A stretch of DNA of 64,000 bases from Ampelomyces quisqualis (taxonomy: Eukaryota > Ascomycota > Dothideomycetes > Pleosporales > Phaeosphaeriaceae). The notes under the pieces are model-generated. The model made no database searches, was not told the DNA's origin, and saw only the letters and a list, made by a program, of their open reading frames with translations. This document shows, piece by piece, positions 47,302 through 59,229 of this stretch. Made by a program: the position numbers and the translations under genes. Within the stretch, counting starts at the first letter, position 1. Every line of letters starts with the position of its first letter. The stretch is from contig JAGTXZ010000011.1 of NCBI GenBank assembly GCA_018398575.1, positions 558,001-622,000 of the forward strand, written 5' to 3'.

Positions 47302-48006
47302 ATGCCTATTTCTATCTCTCTTAAAGCTTATTCCTTAGCCTATTAGATTGTTTACCTATAGGCTGCAAGGGCTTTTGCCTGCAGCTAGTTTAATATTAAG
47401 TTTAGATTCTATTTAAACATCTCTAAGAAGTGTGTATACTATACGCTCTTAAATAAAAAGTGTTGCCTAGTTTTTCTATATACAGGCTAGAAGTATAATA
47501 GCCTCTTTAAGGCCTTTAACTATAGGTTTACTGCTCTAGGTAAAGATAAGTCTAATAAAGTTGTGTTAAAGCAAGAGGTTACTATTAAGAACGCAGCGTT
47601 TTAGTTAGCTGTTGTAGTGCAAGTAAGCACTGCATAAGTAGCTAACTTAAATAACGCTAACTTGTTAGTTAGTGCTTATTACTAGAAGAAGGAGCTAGCT
47701 AGAGAGGTTAGAGAGATAGCTAAAGAGGTTAGGGCGCTTAGAAGAAGTACAGCTAAGTTAACTAGTATAGTTGCCTAGCTAGTAAATATTATAATAGCAT
47801 TAAGGGCTAAATAGTTAGTAGAGTAGAAGAAGGCGCAAAAGGTAGCGTAGAAGGCTAGTACTTGCAGTAAGTAAGGCTAGAACAGAAGATAACTAGGTAG
47901 TGCGTTAGTATCTGCACCTAGAGATTTAGACAATTAAGAACGTCTTACTAGTAGTAGTAATAGTCTACTATTAGATCTAATAGAAGAGTAAGACTTCTAT
48001 TGTTAA
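47302..48006 (+). pseudogene. Family 1 antisense ORF (copy 2)
   Basis: Same ORF as at 16,349-17,086. It runs from ATG 47,302 to TAA 48,004 in a continuous frame if TAA/TAG are read through, 33 nt shorter than copy 1 and in phase. The N-terminal CVYCTLLNKKCC cluster is retained. The gap falls in the Gln/Ala-rich part. The frame-preserving length difference between two independently RIPed copies is the best sign of past coding. Confidence 0.6.
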
Positions 48007-48069
48007 TAGCTGTTACTTACTAGTGTAGTAGTTGTAATGTTAAGTTTAATTTTCCTAATATAATTATCT

Positions 48070-51000
48070 TGCAATACTATAAAATCTTTAACTCTTTTTT
48101 TCTATACTGTAATTTACTTAGCTAACGCTTATAAAAGTCTTAGCTATTTTAGATAGCGTTTGTAAAATGCTTATAACATGTGTAGAGCGCCTATAAAGTT
48201 TAAGGTATTGTACTAGGTAAGGTTAAGATTATAGCCTACTTATTTTACGTAATACTTTAAGATAGAGTAGTATAGCTTGCTAGCTAAGATTTCTTTTACT
48301 TTCTACTCTTTAACGCCTTAAATTAGAATACTAGATAGGTTTAAGCTTAGCTAACTAGGTAAGAGGTTGTTAAAGGCCTTGTAAAAGACGTCTAAAGTAA
48401 ACACGTTATAAATTTTAGAACTTTTAGGTAGCTTTAGTTAGAATAAATAGCTAACTTGTTTTAGAACTTTAAAGAAGCCTTTTTACAATTTAGCAAGTTT
48501 GCGGCTTAGGCAAGTAACAGATAGGTTTTAGGTTAAGAAGTAAACTTTGTTACCTACTACCTAATTAATAGGTTAATAATTTTTGTTTACCTTAGCAGCT
48601 ATCTATTACTGTACCTTCTCTATATTGTCTTTAGCTATGCGCTAGGCTTTATGTATACAGGTAGCTAAGGTTAAAGCATTTTTAATATTTATATCTTTGT
48701 GTTTTAAAAAAGATAATACTTAATCCTAGCTCTATTGTAGTTTAGATCTAAACAGGAGCTAGTATAGCGCTATACTAATTGCGGAGTGTAGCAGCGTAGC
48801 TTAAGCTTAATTAATTATTAGCAAGAGGTTACTCTAGTTGTCTTAGTAATAAGATACAAAGAGCCTTAATTGTTAATTAATATACTTGTTTATAATCTTA
48901 GTTTGTCTATTAGTTTATTTATAGTAGGCTGTAGAAAGCTTAAGTTGCACGCCTAGAATCTTACAGAACTTAGACTAGAATTAGAACACAAACTAGGGTC
49001 TGTAGTTAGACACTATACTTTTAGGCGTATAGCTAAATTAGTATACTTATTAGATAAACAAGTAAGCTATTTTTTAAGCGTTAATTATTTTGTAGCAAGG
49101 AATAGAAACAGCTTGCTTAGATAGACAATTAATAACTACTATAATCTAATTATAGCTATAACAGTCTTTTAGAAAAGTCTTAAAATCTATACACAGATAC
49201 TATATAAGCTAATTAGGAATTAGTAACAGATAAAAGAAACCTTAGGATTAGAGCTGTCTTAGATAGAATCTTTAACAGGTAACGCAGTTTTGTACATAGC
49301 GTTTGCATATAGCCTCTATACCTTTCTAATAATATTACTAAGCTAGAAGCTAATACGTCTTTATAGCGCTTAAGTAAGCAGTAGATACCTAATTATAAGC
49401 CTCTCTAATTAGTTAAGTGCATAAGAGGAAATCTCTAAGTACACAAAGGCGTAAGTAATAAAGCAGTAGTCTTTTTTAGACACAATACAGCTATAGCAGT
49501 ATAAGGTGTTTTTCTTTAAAGAAGTAGCAATTCTCTACTAGTAGGGCTTTAATTAGTTCTAAAGAGTTAATATTTAAGAGGGCACTAATAGAGTAAACTA
49601 AAATAGCTAATATATTAATTTCTAGCTAATTACAAATATAGTTCTAAGCTAGTTTAGAGTTAACCTAAGGGTTTAGGCGTTTAGGTCCTAGAAGTACACA
49701 GGATCTATTGTCTTGTTAGGCAGCCTTAACCTTGCTAACGTTCTGTTCCTTTTAGCTTAAGATATTAGCTTGCTTGTTAAGCTTACTAGGCGTGTACTTA
49801 ATGCAGAAATTAAAAGAGGTAATAATCTCTGCCTATTATGCTTAACGTGTATTAAGAACCTTAGTAGTTATAAAGTATTCTAAGAAGCAGTAATTTAAAT
49901 ACACCTAGATTTGGCTCTGTATAGAGGTAAGTTTAGCTCTCTACTTCTTAAACGCTTTTAGAATAGCAAAAAGTTCTTTGTTATATATTTCTTAATTAAG
50001 CTTAGCTCTAGATAGAGTGTAACTATAGAACACTATAAAATACTACTTGTTATTAAGGTGCTTCTAAGAGAGTACTCCTGCTATTACTCTATCTAACGCG
50101 TTAGTTTCTAATTTTATGTTATACTTAGAATAAAAATAAGATAGCGTAGAAATTACTAGGAGTAAGGCTTTAATCTAATCAAAAGCCTGTTAGCAGTCTA
50201 TAGTCTATTTAAATAGTATAGCAGGACTTTAAAGCTTTATAATTAGTTTAGCTATACAAGAGAAATTCTTAATAAATTCTTAATAAAAACTAGCAAACCT
50301 AAGAAATAACTTAACGCTAGTAATTGTAGTAGGTTTAGCCTAGTTTTAGAGTGCTTCTACCTTGTTAGAGTTAACTTTAGTGCCCTAGTTTGTTAAAATG
50401 TAACCTAAATACTTTGTGCAGGTTACATAGAATTTACTCTTCTAAATGTCTACTTAGAGTTCTATAGTATGTAGGCGCTCTAGAACCTTTTAGACGTGTT
50501 TCTAATATGCGTTTATATCCTCTAAGTAAATTAAGATATTATTAAGATACGCAATATAGAAATTATTAAAATAATTAATTAGTATATTGTTTATGTAGCG
50601 CTAATACGTTGCTAGTCTATTACATAAGCTAAAAGAAAGCACTTTACACTTATAGGTACTATAATAGGTCTAGAAAGTAGTATACTCTTTAGAATTAGAA
50701 TTTATACAAATTTTGTTAAAGGCAGCTCTAATGTTAAACTTAGTAAAGATCTTAGCTTTAGAGGAACGTAATAGCAGCTTATTAATACAAAAGATTAGAT
50801 AGACGTCTTTGCGCGTAAAGGCGTTAATCTTCTAGTAGTCTACATAGATACGTATATCTCTATTTAGTTTGCGTACACAAAGAATAAGTAAAGCAAAAGG
50901 ACTTTAGCTAGCCTTAATAAAACTCTTCTAAAAGTGTTTCTAGACGTAGGCCTTAGTAGCTTTAAGCTCCTTCTAATTTTGCTTGTATAGAAGACTAAAC

Positions 51001-53440
51001 GCATTTAGTAATAGTTCTTTAAGGATAATCTTATAATTATACAGACAATAAAAAGGCAATTAATTAGCTGCTAACTTGCTAAATATATTCTAATACTAAA
51101 AGTAGTAGGCAGGTAATTACTTATCTAATTAGTATTAATTGTCTGCGTTGTCCTTAGAGGCAAGGATCCTATTAATTTTATAAAAACTTGTTATAAAAAA
51201 CTTATTCTATAGCTTCTTTATAATAAAGTAGAATGTATTAGCAGAAATAAAGGCTATGTAGGTAGTTAGAGGGGATTTAGACTCTAAGCGGGGTTGCTTA
51301 GTTAGGGTATAAGGAATCTCTAAGAATTTTTAAGCTAATAGGAGCTTTAAGCATCTCTTAAGACAATAAATAGAAGAAGAAGAATAACAGTAAAGACTAT
51401 TTTAGATATAATAGTCTTCTTTCTTTTATAGAGCGTTGCGTTGCTGTATATTAAGATAGACAGTAGCTATCACTGTAGCTTAATGTAAAACAGTAGAAAT
51501 AGAGAGTAAAGAATTGTATAAATAGAAGTACTTAGATAGCTAAATAAACTATAACCTATCTGTATCTAATTAAATCTTAAATTGTCTTATCTATTAGAGG
51601 CTAAGTATATAATCTTAAGACCTAAGATTAAGAATTAGAAATAGATAGTTTAAAATCTTTTAGCTATTAATATTTAAGTGTAGTTAAATATATTAAGTAA
51701 CTAAAGAAGTAATCTAATCCTTAAAGCTACGCACCTAAACCTAAAAGAGAAGCTTTTAGATAGGTTAATGTAAAGCTTTAAAAACAGATAAAATAATTTG
51801 TAAATTTAAAAATAGAAAACCTTAAGCACTAGTGTTAACAAGAGTATTAAGGCGTAAACTAATACTCTAGTTATAGAGAAGCATAGGTATAAGGAAATAG
51901 AGACTGCAAAACAAATAAGAGAAGTTAAAGTAAAATAAATTATAACAGCTTAGGCCTAAAGAGAAGTATCTTTTTAGGCGCTTCTATTTCTTGTATAATA
52001 CACTTTCTAGTTAGGTTGCTCTTAAGTATCTTTAAACTTATCTACTTTTATAGCTTTAATCTAACGCACATAAGGTTTTATATAGTTACTAGAGTAGTAT
52101 CTTAGCTTACTACAATTGTAATAACTACTAGAAGTCTTCTATTATTCTAGCTTAGAAGTCTTTATAGAAAGGCGCACTATAGTAAATTAATAGGCTAGCG
52201 TAGAATGTGTTAAGGCGCTAGAGGTAGTAGTCTAATTTAGCTCTAAATTAGTTTGCAGGGCCTACCTAATTAGGAATTTGGCAGCAGCTAGTAACATGCT
52301 TAGGTTAAAATTATTCTTCTACTCTATATTGTAGGCAGTAAGGTGTTCTACTATCTAATTAAATAAGTTCTTCTATTAGTGCCTAAATCCTAGGTTAGAG
52401 GCTTATAGTCCTAGCGTAATTTTTATCTATTAGTAGTAAAACTACTCTAAAGGAGGTACTTGTCCCTTAACTGCAGAACTTAGAAACCTAGCTTTAAACA
52501 AGAAGAACATTTCTTTCTTTATTATCTATAATTAATTAAACGCTGTACAGCTTTTAGCTACCTTATTACTTGTAATAAAGTAAGACTTAAGTAGCTTAAT
52601 TATTTGCTTAGCGTTCTAAAATTGCTCTTAATTAGTATCTAATAAATATTATAGCTTAAGATAGCTCTTAGCTAATCCTGTAGTGTAGCCCTATACTAAG
52701 GCTATGCGTTGTCTTTTAGTCTAATAGTAATCTAAGTTAATTTTAAGTTAATCTTAAATAAAGGCCTGCTATTAGCAGAAAGTAGAATCTTTTCTATTAC
52801 TAAGATTGTTTATATTAGGCGTTTTCTTAGATTGTTAAAGTTAGTAAGAGCTTTTATAGCAATATAAGTACTTAGATATAGAGCTGTTAAATAAACAGCA
52901 GAGTGCAAAAAAGTTCTAAGAGGTTTTAGTAGTAGGCAGAGGCTTATCTAGTTCTATTAACTAAGTTAGTCTTTTCTTAAGGGAATTAATTTCTGCTAAC
53001 GCTTATTTTAGTTCTTGTTGTAATTAATTAACCTCTATTTAGGCAGGAGTAAGATTAGGTAGAGGTACAGGTCTAGCTTTAGGCTAAAAGAGTTCTTTAG
53101 TGTCTGTCTTTTTTACTTTAGCACTCTGTTACTAAGTTATTACAGTTAATACAGAGTTGTTTTAGAGGAAGGCTCTTAGAGTTAGTTCTTTAGAGGGAGT
53201 TATTAGCGTTACCTCTAATACTCCTAGGTTATTAATAGTCTCTAAGTTTCTATTGTAGCGCTAAACGCAACTTTTACTAAAGTAATCCTAACTGTATATT
53301 AATAAAAAGATCTAAACCTAAAGGCTTTAGCTGTTAAGAGATCTAAAGGATCCTAACTATATTTAATAGATTTAAGGTTACAAACAGATCTAATTTAGAT
53401 AGAGTTCTAGACGTTTTAACGCAATCTTTTTAAAAGTAAA
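48070..53440 (-). pseudogene. Family 1 gag-pol, copy 2 (RIP-degraded)
   Basis: Co-linear with the copy 1 polyprotein: chromodomain-like end near 48.1-48.4 kb, RT with the YLDD-derived box near 50,533-50,545, and gag zinc-knuckle remnant near 52.1 kb. In-frame stops are nearly all TAA/TAG, and many differ in position from copy 1, so the copies were mutated independently after insertion. Confidence 0.8.
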
Positions 53441-53491
53441 TTGCAATATTATTTAAATACTATTACTAGCAGGATAAAGTTTCTCTTGTAA

Positions 53492-53791
53492 TGTAACAAC
53501 GCAGGTAAGTATAGCTATTAGAATTAAATTAGATACGTATTAGAGGTATATAGGAGTGCGTGTTGTATTAGAAATTCTAAATTAGCTATACACCTATAGG
53601 TCTTGTATAGAAGGATAAGAGAAACTTGTTCTCTATCTAATGCTATAGGCTTATATTTATAGTAGGCGTAGGAGCTGAGTTAGAGCGCTGTTAGAGCGCT
53701 ATTAGTCCTAATCTGCTAGCCCTCTATATAATCTATTACTAAGCCTTTATAAGGTATTAGATATAACATGTGTTTGCATATACTTGTTACA
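53492..53791 (-). repeat. Family 1 copy 2, 5' LTR
   Basis: 300 bp, TGTAACAACG to TTACA, with TSD ATATA on its right. Confidence 0.95.
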
Positions 53792-53796
53792 ATATA

Positions 53797-55800
53797 GGCC
53801 TAATAACTATACTAAAACGCTTAAGTAAGTAGCTATTACTTTGTAAAGCAATTATAAGCAGCTTTAAGGTATTATAAGCTGCAGCTAACGTAATAAGCAA
53901 CTTTAACGTCTAACGCTTTTACTACGCGTTAGTATTATAGCTACTTAATAATAACTTACCTATAGAAGTTATTACTTAGGCTTTAACTTGTAAGCTTTTC
54001 TATATAGTAAGTAAAGAGGCAGAAGGCGCGTTATAGTAATCTCTGCGCAGTGTTACTACATACGCAATATAACTATTTTACGCTATACGCCTATAGGTTG
54101 TCTATACTTTTTCTAGCGCTGCTAGTAAAATATATATAAGCTTTAACAGCTAGATAATAAAAAGTAAAACGTAGAGTTTCTTTAGAATTGTTACTTACTT
54201 TACTATAGCGTTAAGTATAATCTAGGACTTGCCTATTACTCTACTATAACTTAATAGTGCCTATACAGGTAAGGCAATTGCAGTAGCTATTATTATAACT
54301 CTATAGGTGTATAGAATTACGTTATATACGCTAGGCTACTTTATACTTAATAATACTAGTAACAACAACACTATAATTGTAGTAGTAGCTTACAAGTTTA
54401 GTAACTTTAACCTAACTTATTAACGCTTCTACTATAGCTCTTATACTATTAATCTTATTAGACAAGCGCTACTCTTTAGCAATAACAAGAACGCATACAA
54501 TAATACTATTAAGCACGCTTATAACAAAAAGGCGTTTATAGTAGTATAGTATAAGAATAGTACTTTTAGTATACTTCTTTTTATAATTATATATATTAAA
54601 ACACTATAGCAGCACGCTTTGTTTACTAAGTGCGTAAAGGCTTTTAACAACAACTTCTCTACTACTACACACGTTAAGATACTTTAACTAATTAAGCTTA
54701 TTATTATATGTTAGAACTTATACTATAGCGCTCTTAAGTAGGTAACCTATTTTAAGAGTAGCTTTAATTTTTATATTAAGAAGCACGTAAGCTGCGTTGC
54801 CTATAAGAAGTAGCGTAGTACTTAAAGTAACGCACTAGTATAAATAAGATTAGATAGGCTTTAGGTAGTAAATTAGGTAGTTATTACTAAGTATTAATAA
54901 TGCCTTAAACTACTTAAAACTACTATAAAACGCCTAGAGGGACGTAGCAAACAATATAGCAGTAACTTTAGAGCTATCTATAAAGTTTTGCTTATATTTA
55001 AGTATCTGCTTAATTAGCTTAAAAAGCTAGCTAAGCTATATACTAACGTTGTGTTTAACATATATAATAAAGTACTTAAAGGTAAGTATTACGCCTATTT
55101 TGCGCGTTTATTAGCTAATATATATGCGTAGATTATCTCTATATTAATTTCTGTAACGCCTAAGCAAAAGCTAACAAGTATTACTACTAGCTTAATAACT
55201 TACTAATATACTACGCTACTACTTACCTTTACTTATACTACAAATACTACTATAAGAACTTATAGAAATATAAAGATAAGTAGCTGCGCGCTGCAAACGC
55301 TAAATTCTAAGAGTTATAGTAGTTATATAAGAAGGCGCTACTAACTTCTTTACTATAACTACTTTGTATAGGCGCGTTAGATAACGTAATTAAAGCTCTT
55401 ACTGCGCGCTGTAATTATATAGTACGTAATAGTAGTAATAAGTATAATTGCTAGCGTAAAGATAAGCTAAGCTAGAGTATAATAACATATTATAACAATA
55501 GTAACGCTGTCTAATTTTAGATCTTAATAGCTTTAAAATACTTCTAATTAAGCAGTTTTGCAATAGATATACTAATAATTCTAGCATCTAGTTGCAATTA
55601 TAAGCAGCTCTTTAGTAAGCTTAGCAATCTACTTAAGCTAAAATAATAAGCTATTAGTAGTAAGTTACTACCTTCTAGCTTATACGCTTATAGATCTAAG
55701 CTAGTTATACACACAAGCGCTACAGCAATAACAGCAGCAACAATGTAATTACTAATAATAACTTTATACGCAAGTATAGTATACAAAACTAGGTAAAAGA
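53797..55800 (+). pseudogene. hAT transposase, C-terminal part with hATC motif (RIP-degraded)
   Basis: Continuation of the transposase after the nested elements. Near 55.53-55.65 kb the plus-strand read-through gives the hAT dimerisation signature: AIDILII.ASSC followed by LFSKL and a basic stretch ending IGSKLL. Frames are broken by TAA/TAG only in this part. Confidence 0.7.
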
Positions 55801-55894
55801 CAATTAGAGCAACGCTTAAGGCGTCTGGCAGCTGCTAGCTAATTAAAACACTATAAATAGAGCGCTAAGACTTGTATATACAAACGCTAAGACT

Positions 55895-56016
55895 TTTACT
55901 AAATATTTGTTAATTAAACAAATATACAAGCTCTAAAATACTAAACAAACAAACAAATATAGGCTGGGTGCTAAGCTTTACTAAACAAACAAATATGGGT
56001 GGCTATATTTGTTTGA
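55895..56016 (+). repeat. hAT subterminal repeats, right
   Basis: At least four copies of TAAACAAACAAATAT-like motifs in both orientations, mirroring the left cluster. Confidence 0.7.
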
Positions 56017-56036
56017 TTTGTTTGTTGCGGAGTCTG
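56017..56036 (-). repeat. hAT right terminal inverted repeat
   Basis: Inverted copy of the left end, followed at once by CCAGCTCG (56,037-56,044). Confidence 0.9.
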
Positions 56037-56060
56037 CCAGCTCGCTTTCTCGCTCGACAT
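56037..56060 (-). pseudogene. HET gene 5' fragment with the start codon
   Basis: Reading leftward from ATG at 56,058-56,060 gives eight codons (MSSEKASW), the last ones inside the 8-bp target duplication. They join in frame to the SWTHSLIKNT codons at the other side of the hAT element (29,843 leftward). This places the insertion at codons 6-8 of the HET gene and shows that the two sides, 26.2 kb apart, were contiguous. Confidence 0.75.
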
Positions 56061-57059
56061 CGCGAAAACTACTGCTCAGAATGAAAACACGCACGTCCAA
56101 GAGTAGACTGCGCAGGCGAAATGAGTGTAATGTTATCTCGAGAGCCTGTCAGAATGTTCTGGTGGATGTGAATGTTCAGTAATGAAGTGGGATGAAGGGC
56201 TTATGCGCGTGCGAAGCTCAGCCTCCTGCGGGCAGCAAGATGGCCAAGATCAGGCAAGAGAAAGCACTGTAACTTATCGGCCAACAAGATCGTCTTGGTC
56301 AGATCATCTAATAGAGAATTGGCTCGCAACGATTCGCAACCGGTCTCAAATCGTCCCAAAGTATAGCACAGCCTACCCGGCCGCAAGGCTACCAAGGACA
56401 ACTTCAAGACTATTTTGCAGCCTTTAAGTAATAGTCATTTGATTAATCGACCTGAAAAACAGTGAGTCGATCATCAATTCACGGCGACGAACGCTTCATC
56501 TTTCCTCTCGTAAATATTACAAGTTTCCAATGTGCTCACTCATAACCAAGCTGCTAACTCAATTTCTCGCCAACAAAAGAGCGGCATAAGAGCCAAGAAG
56601 CGGCAAAAATCTAGACTAGAAAATTGGCCAATATACTTCTTCTACATTAAGATCGTGTGGGTCGGATAAAGTGAATCAATCTCGGGCCACGTATCCAAAC
56701 CTTGATCATTCCGGGGAAACATCCAGGCCTGCGTACAGTATCCAAGTTCATGAATGTCTTATATTCGAACCTGAAGCCATGATAAAGTCTTGGCATAGAG
56801 CAATGGTCCGAAAGTATGAGATAGTGTTGCTTGGCAAAATGCCATAATGCACAAGACAGCTTCGTCCTCTCCAGACTGAAAACCCTTGAGAAAATTGGCA
56901 AAACGATCTTTTCTCAATCAACACCACATGCATTTTCACCCTAATATCCCTACCATACATACCACTTGCATCACAACTCCCCCCTCACTCCCAGCACAGT
57001 CTTGCCCACAATCCCAAACCAATCCCACACCGCTTCCAAAACCCTGCACCGCAAGCTCC
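56061..57059. other. HET promoter region and edge of the AT-rich block
   Basis: A kilobase of non-RIPed DNA directly beyond the hAT element. It should hold the promoter of the disrupted HET gene (minus strand). Short open frames only, with no domain. No repeat is seen. Confidence 0.5.
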
Positions 57060-57379
57060 TCATTCCCCCTTACAACAAGCCCAACACCCACCCATTTCCT
57101 GTGCACGCTACACCACAACCATCAGCCCTCCCCTCACAAATTTTTGATCCCACGGAAAAAATAAACTCCCACCCCCCACAGAACAAGCTAGAAATACCAA
57201 CTCACCCAGCCCGCGGCACAAACTAAATCCCCGCCTCCACAAATCTTCGTGCACACCTTAGGGGCAGTGTGGGTCGGATCCGCAGCGTGGGCGGTAGCAG
57301 CAGACGACGCGCATTGGACGCGGGGCGCAGCCAGAGCGGTCGACGCGAGGACGCTCACGAGGACGACGTGAATTTTCAT
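57060..57379 (-). CDS. Candidate small secreted cysteine-rich protein (effector-like)
   Basis: The start is ATG 57,379. Residues 1 to about 18 form a good signal peptide (MKIHVVLVSVLASTALA). Exon 1 is 57,206-57,379 (58 codons), followed by a GTGAGT donor. A 98-bp intron (57,108-57,205, ending GTGTAG) would join exon 2 (57,060-57,107), which adds 15 codons with a CWACC motif and gives 73 residues with seven cysteines. Without splicing the frame stops after 63 residues. The CTKICGGGDLVCAAGW part followed by CWACC resembles small secreted proteins of plant-associated Dothideomycetes. It lies 1 kb from the RIPed block, a common setting for effectors. No named family or activity is recognised; the splice model is inferred. 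Confidence 0.6.
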
Positions 57380-58127
57380 AATGGAGTTGAATTCGCAGGC
57401 GAGAGAGAACGAGAAATTTTGGGGCGGGGTTGCGCGGGATGTATATGTAACGTGAGGTGCGGTGGTGGGGTGGCAGCAGAAGGGAAGGAAGTGGTTAGGT
57501 AGGTAGGTAGGTAGGTAGAGTAAGATATAGAAGACGTGTGGAGAGGATGGTCATGGGTGTTACACAAAAGGGGGAGAATAATGGAAATTGTAAAGGGAGG
57601 GAAGGGCGATGTTACACTAATATCTGGAAGGGAACTAGGCAGATTGCGGCTGAGGTACTCAATGAGGCAATGTTGTAGAGGCCGAGCATTCTGTGGAGGT
57701 TTTGGGCTTGGCTTGAAGTTGCCGTGGTGTTGTTGTAATCAAGGGAGGGAAGTGTGGTTGCGGTAAATATATTGGAGGTCTTGGAAGGGACGGGAGGTGT
57801 TGCCGGTTCCGGTTGAAACTGCAACGAATGGGTGGGGAGACGACGATGACTGCTGAACAAGGGGAGAAGAAAACGAGAAATATCTTGTCTGATCTTAATT
57901 TTTTTCAAGGGGAAAGGCTTCATTCGACCTAGCAATAGTTCACAATCACCCACCTATACGCCAAATCATAATATGGGCCCGTCTGTCGACCTTCATGACC
58001 TCGTCTGAAGAAAGACAGCCCTGCTTGAATATACACTGATGTTTGAGTATCCTGGAAGCTAACCTATGAGTCTGTGAATCAGGTCAGGCGTGGGCTTAGC
58101 CGATTGCCAATTGTGGAAACATGAGTT
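57380..58127. other. Intergenic region with AGGT microsatellite
   Basis: Promoter region of the small secreted protein gene and 3' flank of the cyclase gene. It contains GT-rich and GA-rich simple sequence. No recognisable gene. Confidence 0.45.
57496..57518. repeat. (AGGT)n microsatellite
   Basis: Five to six tandem AGGT units about 120 bp upstream of the small secreted protein start. Confidence 0.8.
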
Positions 58128-59229
58128 CTAGAAAATTGCCACAGCATTCGGCGGACTGGCTACACCGCCGGGAACCTGAAAACAACCACGTTAGCCAAAA
58201 ACCATCTAGTTACTGCAGACAAACAGAGAGAGAAACGTTCGAACTTACTTTCAACGGCACACTACTAACAAAACACGTCGCCCTTCCTAACTCCACCGCC
58301 CGATCACACAACGCCTCCAAATCCCACATTTCGCCAATCATCACTCCCCACCCACCAAGTAACCACTGATGCAAAAGCCCCCCACCCTGCATCTCATTTT
58401 CCCATGCCTCGCCTTTCCAAATACCGCCGGGGGCATTATGAGTGCCCACGAGCGGCGACATTTCAAAACTCGGCGCGTCGCCTGCAACGGCGACAAAGCC
58501 CGAGTCCCAAATCCACTGCGCGACATCTTTGTGCGACTGCACGCCGAGAAAAGCAGGGGGTTTCGTGGCCATGGCTTGGCGGTCCGAGGCGTTGAGAACG
58601 GAGTAGTCGCGTGTGAAGCCTGTGCGGAGGAGGAGGATGTCGCCTGAACGAGTTTGGATGCCGGTTTCTTGGAGCATGTCCTTGAGGGTTGCGGCATCGA
58701 TGTGATTGGCCGATAAGGCGCTGACGGGCTCTTTGCCTTTTTTCTCCAGGTAGCGCGGGTAGTCTAGGATGACACCTCGGGCGGTGATGCCGCCAGAATG
58801 AGCGACGCGGTCGATGCCGATGACTTGGGTGGTTTCGATGTCTTGCTGGCAGCGGCCGTTGTAGTAGCTTTTGGCTTGTTGGTATCCGTAGTGGCGTAGG
58901 CCGTCCCATTGGCTGCTGCTTTGCGTGTTGATGTCGAGATGGTCGTCGTTGACGATGCGTTTGGTGCCGTCGGGGTGGCTGCGGTTTTCCATCTTCCAGC
59001 CAAATGTAGGGCGACCAAATGATGGGAACGAAGGGAGGTTCAGGTACCAGTCCAGAGACACACGCTCGCCTGTCTTGATTTCCTGGGCTGCTGCTTTGAC
59101 AGTGTCCGGTGTGATGAGATTCAAGGCGCCCAATTCATCTTCTTTGCCGTAAAGACCCCATGCATTGCCAGGCGGACCATTTTTGTCGAGGGGTAGATCG
59201 GTGAATGGTGGACGCGATAGAGGCGACAT
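58128..59229 (-). CDS. Cyclase / kynurenine formamidase-like protein
   Basis: Two exons: 58,249-59,229 (327 codons from ATG 59,229) and 58,128-58,175, joined across a 73-bp intron (58,176-58,248, GTAAGT..TTTCAG). The join restores the family-typical end VPGGVASPPNAVAIF, for 342 residues. The N-terminus (LPLDKNGPPGNAWGLYGKEDELGALNLIT) and the metal-site region SSQWDGLRHYGYQ (about 105-117) place it in the fungal branch of the cyclase family (PF04199), whose bacterial members include metal-dependent kynurenine formamidases. The fungal branch has QWDGLRH in place of the bacterial HxGTHxDxPxH motif. No signal peptide is visible, so it is probably cytosolic. The substrate is unknown. The neighbouring TBC gene is downstream of no shared pathway. 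Confidence 0.85.
58176..58248 (-). other. Intron of the cyclase-like gene
   Basis: Donor GTAAGT, acceptor TTTCAG, 73 bp. Without its removal the frame ends in a spurious tail; with it the conserved C-terminus is recovered. Confidence 0.85.

Larger units (their letters stand above)
30676..53791 (-). mobile_element. Ty3/gypsy family 1, copy 2, hosting two nested family 2 elements
   Basis: The LTRs at 30,676-30,975 and 53,492-53,791 (300 bp each) match the family 1 LTRs at 15.7 and 22.6 kb. A perfect 5-bp duplication ATATA flanks them (30,671-30,675 and 53,792-53,796). Subtracting the insertion at 31,176-47,174 and its duplication leaves about 7.11 kb, the same as copy 1 (7.13 kb). Same orientation and domain order as copy 1. 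It lies inside the hAT transposase gene. Confidence 0.95.
29844..56036 (+). mobile_element. hAT DNA transposon carrying three nested gypsy elements
   Basis: The left end CATACTCCGCAACAAACAAA and the right end (reverse complement CAGACTCCGCAACAAACAAA) are terminal inverted repeats with one mismatch in 20. They are bounded by a perfect 8-bp duplication CCAGCTCG (29,836-29,843 and 56,037-56,044), the hAT hallmark. Without the nested gypsy elements it is about 3.07 kb. Both ends carry several subterminal copies of an AAACAAATAT-type motif. The transposase is on the plus strand, opposite to the HET gene it disrupts, and ends in a hATC dimerisation motif. RIPed throughout. Confidence 0.92.

Noticed and set aside
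55399..55587. 62-codon minus-strand frame near the hAT right end
   Set aside because: Lies antisense to the recognisable hATC region of the transposase; composition Tyr/Leu/Ser-rich as expected by chance in TpA-rich DNA.
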